The translations under genes were made by a program, and so were the position numbers. A stretch of DNA of 64,000 nucleotides from Hypholoma sublateritium FD-334 SS-4 (Eukaryota; Basidiomycota; Agaricomycetes; Agaricales; Strophariaceae), in NCBI GenBank assembly GCA_000827495.1, contig KN817674.1, positions 1 to 64,000 on the forward strand. Direction: 5' to 3'. This document shows positions 55,920 through 64,000 of the stretch, in pieces (the first letter of the stretch is position 1; the number at the start of each line of letters is the position of its first letter). The notes under the pieces are model-generated. The model made no database searches. It was not told the DNA's origin and saw nothing but the letters and a program-made list of their open reading frames with translations.

Positions 55920-58006
55920 ATGCCTGACGCTTTCTTCTCCGCCCCAAAACAAAAAAAGCGCAAGCGCACCGACTCAGCCTCCAATGGGGCACCAAAAAAG
56001 TTTGCTCGCCCACCCGCACGCGATGCCAATGCTAGGAAACAGGGCAAGGGCGCGATTCCTGACAAGGGCAAGGGCAAGCGGGGCCGCGACGAGGAGCTGA
56101 GCGACCAGACGGACGACGATGGCAACATCGACGACATGGATCTGCGCGCGGACGAGGAGGAGGCGTACAGCGGCGAGGAGGACGAGAACGAGACGCCTGC
56201 CGAGAAGCGCCTGCGGCTCGCGCAGCTCTATCTGGAGAGCGTGAAAGTCGGTCTAGGTGCGTGTCTGCATTTCTGCAGTAGTAGGTTAAGCTAAATATGC
56301 TTGTGTTCAGCGGACGGCGAGTTCGACGCGGCGGAGATCGACAAGGAGCTTATATCTGCGCGGCTAAAGCAAGATGTCCTCGAGCACTCGGGCAAAGTCC
56401 ATCTCTTCGTCGCCGACTCCGTACGTTCACGGCACTTGTACAAGCTCGCGCGCTAACCCACATCCTAGTTCGACTTTGCGCATGCGCCCACGGCCGTTCT
56501 ACACACGCGGGGGCACCGCTTCTCCGTGACGAGCGCCGTCGCCGCCGAGTCCGGCACACACCTCTTCACCGCGGGTAAGGAGGGCCACATCGTCAAGTGG
56601 GACCTGCACAATGGGCGTAGGGTCACGACGCTCTTCAAGGCGCGCCCGCCACCCGACCCGGAGGCTGCAAAGAACAAAGGAAAGGCGAAGGGCAAGGGCA
56701 AGGCGCCCGACGAGAGCGTCCCGGGGCACACGGACGAGGTGCTGGGCCTCGCGCTGAGCGGGGACGGCACGCTGCTCGCGAGTGCGGGGCGCGACCGCCG
56801 CTTGTGCATCTGGGACGTCGAGCGCGGCGCATGGGTGCGCACGTTCGCGGGCCACCTGGGCCACAAGGACGCGATCGCGGTGGGTGCCGCCCGAATCACC
56901 CACCTTCTCAGCGCTGACATTATTCGCAGAGCCTCGCATTCCGCAAGGGCACCGCGCAGCTGTACACTGCGTCTTTCGACCGGACAGTTAAGGTGTATGA
57001 TCTGTCGCCGAGCGTGATGGGCTACGTCGAGACGCTGTTTGGGCACCAGGACCATGTGCTGGCGCTCGACGCGCTGCGGGGAGACACGTGTGTGAGCGTC
57101 GGTGGGCGCGACAAGACCGTGCGGTACTGGAAGATCGTCGACGAGACACAGCTCGTATTTCGTGGTGGAGGCAGAAGTCGTGTGCGGGAGGTGCTGGAGG
57201 GCGGGCTGAGAGGGGACGATGAGGAGGGCGATGAGGAGGACGGGGGCGATGGAAAAGCGGACAAAAAGGCAAAGGGAAAAGGAAAGGACGAGGGAAGGTT
57301 TGTAGAAGGCAGCATCGAGTCTGTGGCCATGATCGACGAAACAACATTTGTCAGTGGTGGAGACAGTGGGTTAGTATTTCTTTTCTGTCCCATCTGAATT
57401 CCCCAGTTAATCAACTTTATGCAGATCAATATGCCTTTGGACAACGATCAAGAAAAAGCCAATATTTACTCAAGCACTCGCCCACGGATTCAATGAAGCG
57501 CTCTCCGAGTCCGAGGGTGTCATTCGCACACCGCGTTGGGTAACAGCACTGGCCAGTCTCCGTTACTCAGATCTATTCGTGTCAGGTATGTTTTTTTCTT
57601 GCTTCTCGTTATCCTGTACTAATCTCAATCAACAGGATCCTGGGAAGGCGACGTGCGGATATGGAAGCTCGACTCCAAACTAAAATCATTTAGCCTAGTG
57701 GGCAAGGTCTCCGCGCCGGGAGTGGTCAACTCGCTCCAGCTCCTCCCCGTGCCGAAGGGCTTCCGCGACTCCATCGCCTGGCCGGCCGCTAGCGATTCCC
57801 TCATTGAAGAGACAGATACCCCGACGGAAGCGCCAGTAGAAACCCAGCCGCATAAGGCCAAGACGCTCGCCGCAAGCCCGTTCCTGCTTGTCGCAGGGCT
57901 GGGGCAGGAGCACAGGCTCGGTCGGTGGCTTAGTGTGAAAGAGGACGGCGCGCGGAACGGAGCTATGGTGGCGCTCTTCTCACCGCGGACGTTGGGCGCA
58001 AGCTAG
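55920..58006 (+). CDS. RRP9: U3 snoRNP-associated WD40 protein Rrp9 (U3-55K)
   Basis: Exons 55920-56256, 56311-56420, 56469-56879, 56930-57369, 57425-57585, 57636-58006 (609 residues). Start MPDAFFSAPKQKKRKR is a basic, nuclear-localisation-like N-terminus, followed by an acidic stretch and ETPAEKRLRLAQLYLESVK, characteristic of Rrp9. WD40 repeats follow: VTSAVAAESGTHLFTAGKEG, HTDEVLGLALSGDGTLLASA, LYTASFDRTVKVYDL, GHQDHVLALDALRGDTCVSV, GRDKTVRYWKI, FVSGGDSGSICLW, LFVSGSWEGDVRIWKL and VAGLGQEHRLGRW. Rrp9 binds box B/C of U3 snoRNA in the nucleolus and is needed for early 18S rRNA processing. Two charged inserts (residues about 235-255 and 405-430) enlarge propeller loops. It is longer than many homologues because of these and of the C-terminal loop. 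Confidence 0.93.
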
Positions 58007-58640
58007 GTCTTCCCCTATGTACCTACTACGCGCGCACTTCGACCATGCTCCATCTTTGCCCTGCCCCCTTTGTTTATGTCTTGGTTACGTACCGCCACAC
58101 TTCCACTTCTACTTGCATTTTCACGCTGTCATATCCGAGTTCTCATGTCAATGACGGATGCTATTTCCCCCTCGCCGGCGCAGCGTCCGCGCGGCTCTGT
58201 GCACGATTTTGTCTGTCGCGAAACTTGTGAGTTGCTTCTGTGCACGACCGACTAAGTATCCCTTTACTTCTGTTAGCCGGCAAACGATTAAACAGGCGTA
58301 GGGGCTGCAGTAAGTTTGGGATTCGTGACACCCTCCTTTTTGCAGATTGCGATCGAGTCTGCCCACCGAGCTTTACATAAGGAGGCTGACTTTCACGACG
58401 TTCGTGCAAGTAGCTGCACTGGACCCTATATAAACCCCTGCCAACTGGCGTTGCCTCAAGTTACACCTTACATCCTGGACTGCGTTATATTCGTTGGTCG
58501 ACAACTGCTCTCGCTGTCTTATACCACCAAATCATACCCTCGTCATCTCGTAATCCATCTTCATCTCATAACACACACCCAACACCCGCTTCAGATACAT
58601 CTGGCCGACATCCTTCCCGCCGAATAAGCGCCCGCGCGTG
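58007..58640. other. Intergenic; promoter side of the next gene
   Basis: The 3' end of RRP9 is followed by upstream sequence of the gene starting at 58641. The tract from 58,490 to 58,600 is pyrimidine- and CAC-rich (tctcataacacacacccaacacc), as often seen just before fungal start codons. No other feature was seen. Confidence 0.4.
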
Positions 58641-59993
58641 ATGCCGTGGAACACCTACGCTACCGCCGCGCGCTACGCGCGCCGCTGCATCTGCACAGTC
58701 TTGTTTGTCATCGCGAAGCGAATACTTGGCGCGACGCTCGCCATGCTCGTGGGATCTGGAGTTCAGTTCGAGGAGGTGCTGACGCCCGACGGGCGTCGCG
58801 TGCTGCGGATGGTAAAGCCTGGACGCGACGGAAATCGCACGGAGGCGAAAAAGGGATCGGCGCCGCCAAATGTGTCGATCGATGGCCTGGCACAGGCCGG
58901 GGGGGGCGATCCAAAATTCAGACCCGCTGAGTCGCAAGAAAAGATAGGGAGGTGGGGGGGAGTAGCTACACTTCATGGGCGTGGATTAAACGAGGTATGT
59001 TTAGGCGCTCAGACATATGAATAGCGCCACTTAACATTTCTTTAGACGCCAAAGCGTAAATCAAAAGGTGACGAAGATGCCGACAACAGCTCTCACTACT
59101 GTGACTTCTCTACCTCTGGCTCGGAGAACGGCGATAAAAAAGAAGACGACGACATTGACAATACCCTGGCGAACATCTTCGACGAGCGGCACTCCACCGA
59201 AAATAGCCGTGATTTCTTCAGGGTATATCTCGTTTCTTTGACTCATTTCACGCCAGTCGATATTTACTGATCGTTTCCAAATGTACAGCGCTTTGCACTT
59301 GACAACCCCATCCAAACTGTAACACCTACGGCCAGCGGCGAATCCATCGGGAGTGACGACCCCTTCTTGCCTCCTGGCCTCTCGCCTCTTGCGTTGTCGC
59401 TTTCTCCGCGGCGCGCTTTCAGTGGTACATGTATCCAGCCCGGAAGCGCTGCTGCATCATCCAGCCGTTCGCGCATGAGCTTCGCTAAATTTCTGAGAGG
59501 TCACGAAGACAACACTCCCAGGCATCAGGTATGTATCCTTTCCCATCCCAGCAAAAACATTTTGGAATGGAACTTACAACAACCTTAGTCTACACCTCTT
59601 CGTCCTTCAACTAAAGCATTGGACAAAAAGGTGCCGGAAAGCTCCGTTGCAGCGCCAAGCCAGCGCTCTCGATTCGTGTCCATGTCTGAGAACATTGCCT
59701 CGACAAAAAGCATCAGCGCCCTTGCGAACGCGAGCACTGCTTTCAAGAAAAATATCAATACTGCAATCGAGCCTGCGATGGCCGACCGCAAGTCTCCAAC
59801 GCAGATCTACCGCGCGCTGTCTGCTCTGAGCTTTTGGACACCCGCGCCGAAGGTCACGGTGAACATTGCTGCACCTGTCCGGCGTCGCCGTGGAGGCCGG
59901 CGCAAAGAGAAGGAAAAAGAGAAAACACGGGAATCTACCAACCACGAGGGGCTCGGGGAAAGAGTAGCTCTCCAAGAGGTACCTCAAAATTAA
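58641..59993 (+). CDS. Uncharacterised Ser-rich, basic, mostly disordered protein
   Basis: Exons 58641-58994, 59046-59222, 59289-59528, 59589-59993 (391 residues); splicing keeps a single frame, which supports a real gene. The N-terminus (MPWNTYATAARYARRCICTV) leads into a moderately hydrophobic stretch, LFVIAKRILGATLAMLVG (about residues 21-38), which could be a membrane anchor or amphipathic helix. An acidic part (KKEDDDIDNTLANIFDER) and Ser/Pro-rich parts (PPGLSPLALSLSPRRAF) follow. A segment SRFVSMSENIASTKSISALA precedes a possible helix. The C-terminus is strongly basic (RRRRGGRRKEKEKEK). No known family was recognised. It converges with the gene at 60186-61917, 192 bp away. Confidence 0.75.
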
Positions 59994-60185
59994 ATTTAAG
60001 AATGGTTAATCATCAGTAAAATTACTCTCAATTTTAACAGTATCCCAATCATCGTTTCAATTTTAGTACAACAACAAAGCCAGGCTGACCGGCCAACTTG
60101 CGTCGACGTAAGTATTACTGTTACACGAGTCCGTGCTCTATGTGACCATCGAGCTTCAACTTCAACGCTGGTCCTGTCGGTCCTG

Positions 60186-61917
60186 TCAACTATATCCGTG
60201 GTGCGAGCCGGGTGCTGCAGAACTGAAAAGCTCAGAATAGCCAGGTCCAGCACCATGTGGAGGCGGAGATACGGCTTTCTGCAGCTCTGCTTCTTCGATA
60301 GCCGCGCGGTACGCAGCGTACCGGTCAATAGGCGCGCTTCTCAACCCTCCTCCGGTACTTCTCACTCCCTGTTCCCCCTCATTCTCCCTCCGTTGGCGTG
60401 CCGCCCTCTCAGACGGCAGTATATCTGGAACTGAAAAGCCTCTAGACAAGGCTGCTGGTGCACTTGCTGGAGGGGTCTCATTTGGGCGGAATAGATGAGA
60501 ATAGTCATTTTCCTGAGAAATAGATCGGCCTGGGCCTTCCCGTAGTCGGCTCCGTCGTGGCTCTCCTCGCTCAGGAATATTGAGAAGAGGCGGAGAGCTA
60601 GAGCCCTCGATAAATTGAGGGGTAGGTTGAGGGTACTCGCTATTTAGAGCAGGACCGGATTTTAATTTTTGGTTCCGACATGACGGTGAAGGACGATGCG
60701 TAGGGTACCCAAAAATGTCCGCCGAATAGATTCCTCGTGAAATATCGCCGCTCGGTGGAACCCATTGGTATGGCTGCTCTGGGGCCTGCAGATCTTGGTA
60801 GTAGTCGTCGACCGCGGTATTATATAGAGGTTGAACATCTTGTGCCATCGATGAGGGGGGACCGTAGGAATAAGCGCTCATCACATTGTGGGCGTGGGGC
60901 GGTGCATTTTGTAGGGGGGTTGATCTGCTGGATTGAAGGCCTCGCTCATGTGCATGATGCTTCGTTAGATCATGATTGTGAGGGTTGTCCGATCTGACAT
61001 TTTCGTGATTTGGGTGACCTCTGTGCTCCAGTCGTTCAACTTGAGGGTAGAAGAGCCCAGGGTATTCACTCCTTGAATCATGGGTATATTCTGCAGTAAC
61101 ATATTTAGTTTCTAATGACCTCCATATTTTTGAAATTTCAGACGTGCCACTGGACTTACCTTGCAACAATGGATCTGGGGAGGTCTGTGGTTGGCGTAAT
61201 CTACTCTTGGGTATCTGCTCGTTGAAGGGATGCTTTGGACTGGCCTTGGTCTCGGCAATCCTATGAAAATGGTTTAAAAAGGTACAAAGAGATGAATGTT
61301 GCGAATACCTTGAGAGACCAGCATCCCGCGTGTGAGCTGCCGGGCGAGTGTCGATGGCCCTAGAATCCAGAGTCCCCGATTGTCTGGCCGTTGAAGAAGA
61401 CCTATAAACGAAAGGAACCGAATTTTTCTGGTCTTTTGAAATACATAAGCATTAGTTCTTATGTTTAAATGACGAAATGGCCCTCTTACCGTACTCGGGA
61501 GTATGCAGATGGTATGGATTTGGGTTTACGGACCCTCCAGCAGAGGCTGTCTGACGTTCGTCTGGATTGTAGACCGACCCAAGCGAGGACAAAGACCGCG
61601 GGTAGTGCATACCAGGATCTCCGTAGCTAGAGGACGAATCGCTGGTTATTGCACTTTGAGTCCTGGTGTTCATGGTCGAATCCCAGTAGTCAGCCGGTAC
61701 TGGTTCATTCGGACTGCCTTGACAGGATGAAAAATTCGGTTTGATGCTGATCCATGGTTCCTCCGGCTCGCTCACACCCGCTTCAAGCTTTGACTTCTGT
61801 CCCACTCGAGAGCTGATGCTGCTGAGCAACTTCTGAAGACCCCTGCAGTAAGGCTGCCGTGTGAATTACTTATCTCTCTTTCTCAAGAGTGGTTATCACG
61901 TACTTTTTAGGTGCCAT
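60186..61917 (-). CDS. Uncharacterised disordered protein (Pro/Ser/Tyr-rich)
   Basis: Exons 61917-61904, 61842-61495, 61401-61309, 61260-61160, 61090-60186 (486 residues). The first exon codes only MAPK plus two bases. The frame is kept at every junction; the last intron is 69 nt without a stop, so retention would also be in frame. The protein is low in hydrophobics and rich in Pro, Ser, His and Tyr. It has two short related motifs near the C-terminus (NDYSHLFRP and PGYSELFSS) and a helix-like stretch YAAYRAAIEEAELQKA. No domain, signal peptide or membrane segment was seen. A regulatory or scaffold protein is possible but not supported by any motif. Confidence 0.7.
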
Positions 61918-62335
61918 AGTATCTCGCTCCGGAGTTCTGTGAAGAGAAGTGGAGAACACTTTGCAGAGATAGCGAAATGGGGAACTGCGGAGAATCACAA
62001 AGGGATTGTATGGTCATATAACACAATGGGATCGTGAGGCTGTACAGTAGAGGCTGTGCCATCAGGGCTTATTTCCCCTCTTTTCCCCAAATTAAAATTA
62101 GTACTCGTGTAAACAACGTGCCACGGGCCGTTTCAGAACTGGGAGATCGAAAGATAGTAAGCATATTAGAGTGTAAGCGAAAGAATGTCTGTTCACCTGC
62201 TTGTCAAGTACAGCCATGTACGCGAACGATATCATGAGATGGGCGCAAACACCGATGTGTCCTTTAATCGTCGACACAAAAACATTGGAAGGGACAAATA
62301 CCACCAGCAGTCGATGCAAGACTTTGGGTTACCTT
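61918..62335. other. Intergenic, no gene recognised
   Basis: This stretch lies between the start of the disordered-protein gene and the 3' end of the PIH1-domain gene, both on the minus strand. No coding motif or repeat was identified. Confidence 0.4.
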
Positions 62336-63561
62336 CTAGAGGTATATTATTATCGACTGTGTCCCAGTTATCCACCTCGCGTCGGCCTCCTCTACTTCAA
62401 AGTCTCGTTCACGTTTCAGCTGAAGTTGGCGTATTGTCTCGCCCTCCATCCACGGCTCGATGTCATCTTCCAGTTTTGCTGTTGATCGCAATTTTATACG
62501 TGAGGAGATCGCCGCGTCGGAAAGGTCCAAATCAATATCAAGTGAGCCTCTGCCAGGAACAAAGAATTCAAGTCTGCGAGGTTCGACATCGAGGGTGGAC
62601 GCTTGCATCAACGAAGAAGTCTAGTTATCTCGACGTAAGTTTTTGCACATCATCGCTTTGCAAGAGTCTTACAATATCAGGGACATTGACTTCGATTCGC
62701 AGGCGGCCCCCTTGATCTTTAGACCAGCACCAATCTAAAGGGGGTAATGACGCCTTTAATTCGGTGGTTTCGTGCACTTTTGCTTGGGCAACCGGGTGAA
62801 TGTTGATGGGTATTTCGTTATCCGCCACGGGGAGTACCTCTATACTTGGTTTTGCCACGAGGGACGATACAGACACAGGCAACGTTCCGGTAGGCGATGT
62901 CGCAGCCAGAGGTGTTTCCAAAAGCAACGCGGCAGGAACCTGTGCGGTTCGCGGAAATAATCTCCCCTTACTGGAGATGTTGGGTGTCTTCACTTCGCGC
63001 GAGAGTATCAGACCGGTTTTAGATTCTATTCGTTGGAGACTAAGCTCTATATTTCGCAACAATTAGCGCGGTTGCTACTTGTGCACTTGGAAAAACCATG
63101 ACGCACCTACAAGGAAAATCTTGACCTCAGGATCACTGAAGAGACGTGCCTTGAGGGTGGTGTTATAGATGCAGTCAAAGACCAACGACGGATTCCCCGC
63201 TAACCATGCGTTGCAGTGTATGTTGAACACGATAGCAGGAGAACACACCTTTATCCTTTTCCTCTCGTGGGCTCGACACGATGGCAGGTATGTAAAACCC
63301 AGCAGCATCAGCCTCTTCTACATCTTCTCCATGAATTGCACGAAGAATAGCCTCCTCGCTACCTTGCGGTGATGGTGGTACGTTCGTGTCCCATGCGATG
63401 TTCACAAAGACTTTGAGCCCTTCAGGGACGGATGGACTGCTCGGTGAGGTTGACTCTTTGACGGCCGGTATCACGGCCCCTGCTAATGTTGAGGTCTTGA
63501 TGCAAAAGCCGGGCTTGGGTGATAGCTGGATCTCAATGGTGGATGATGATGACGATGCCAT
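62336..63561 (-). CDS. PIH1-domain protein (R2TP-complex Pih1/PIH1D1-like)
   Basis: Exons 63561-63249, 63199-63107, 63046-62673, 62620-62336 (354 residues, in frame). The PIH1 N-terminal domain includes IEIQLSPKPGFCIKTSTL (start), LKVFVNIAWDTNVPPSP, NPSLVFDCIYN, DPEVKIFLVELSLQRIES and LILSREVKTPNISSKGRL. A Ser/Pro-rich linker follows, then a CS-like C-terminal domain (LRIEVNVPDI, STLDVEPRRLEFFVPG, DIDLDLSDAAISSRI). Pih1 bridges Rvb1/Rvb2 and Tah1-Hsp90 in R2TP, assembling box C/D snoRNPs and PIKK complexes. The start at 63561 gives the typical beginning; the frame stays open for 64 codons upstream, likely 5' untranslated. The final exon join restores the VPDI-TSSLM-STLD order expected of the family. 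Confidence 0.87.
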
Positions 63562-64000
63562 CTTCCAGCGTTTTCCTCCCGCGATCAACCGATCTCGCCA
63601 AAATTTAACATCCGCTCGTGCGCCGACACTGCGCGTCAACTTGAATTGACCACTCAATATTTGCGCTGCGGTTATTCCTGTCGGGCGCTTCTCGGTGGAT
63701 AACTTCTTTACGGGCTTATTGGACACCTTCAATCTCTGTAAATAGTTTGTCAAAACGGCGCTTAACAGGGGTGAAACTGAGTGAAGATTTGGTGAAAATA
63801 GAAGAAATTGTAAGATCTTTAGTTGATCTTTGGGAGATCTTGGGGAGATCTAAAAGTTTTATTGCACGACTACTTATGAGTTACATCTATCTGGTAATGC
63901 CACTCCGCATCTCTATACCTTATATTACTCTACTTAGTATGTACAAACAAAAGACTGCTAGCAGCCTTCGCAAAACTCGTTATCTATAGACCATCCACTG
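63562..64000. other. Upstream of the PIH1-domain gene to window edge
   Basis: The minus strand is open through 63562-63753 and would add a basic 64-residue extension (GQFKLTRSVGARADVKFW), but no family member I recall has one, so this is probably 5' untranslated. From about 63,760 to the edge the sequence is AT-rich, with no recognised gene. Confidence 0.35.

Noticed and set aside
1..64000. CRISPR arrays, bacterial operons or Shine-Dalgarno sites
   Set aside because: The genes are intron-containing and eukaryotic; the repeated words seen are mobile-element subterminal repeats or coding low complexity.

Overview
The window looks like a piece of an Agaricomycete (mushroom-forming basidiomycete) nuclear genome. 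Its genes carry many short introns of about 45-80 nt (GTRNGT...YAG). Several conserved eukaryotic genes are recognisable: SNF5, a KRE2/KTR mannosyltransferase, alanine transaminase, RRP9 and a PIH1-domain protein. An intronless F-box/LRR protein and a tandem family of secreted single-pass membrane proteins are of types common in Agaricales. I infer the clade from protein style; no rRNA or tRNA is available to fix it. Exon coordinates are hand-spliced from GT/AG sites, reading frame and family motifs.

Layout. 1-16.4 kb is a graveyard of mobile elements: a partial hAT transposase, a Gag-protease retroelement remnant with an insertion in it, a DDE (Harbinger-like) remnant, an AT-rich tract, a larger hAT element with two nested non-autonomous hAT-type insertions (8-bp target duplications readable for both), and a Helitron fragment. 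17.5-23.3 kb carries SNF5 of the SWI/SNF complex. 24.7-30.1 kb carries the mannosyltransferase and a divergently transcribed alpha/beta-hydrolase-fold protein sharing a 77-bp promoter, then an F-box protein.

31.8-49.9 kb is the most unusual part: six paralogous genes (A to F), all on the minus strand. Each has a signal peptide, a two-repeat four-cysteine ectodomain and a Ser/Thr/Pro/Gly stalk. Each also has one membrane span; in five of six it is followed by a cytoplasmic tail ending in a PPxY motif. The spacers contain decayed pieces of the nearby mannosyltransferase/hydrolase pair, so the duplicated unit appears to have included neighbouring sequence. I know no characterised function for this family; it is the best candidate here for an undescribed system (cell-surface sensing, recognition or wall interaction is speculation).

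50.8-63.6 kb returns to ordinary genes: alanine transaminase, a non-autonomous hAT element with clear 8-bp target duplications, a PD-(D/E)XK-like family protein, RRP9 (U3 snoRNP), two uncharacterised disordered proteins and a PIH1-domain (R2TP-type) protein. RRP9 and PIH1 both bear on ribosome/snoRNP assembly but are independently transcribed. Single-base N calls fall only in mobile-element sequence (about 100-2550 and 52,960-53,200).
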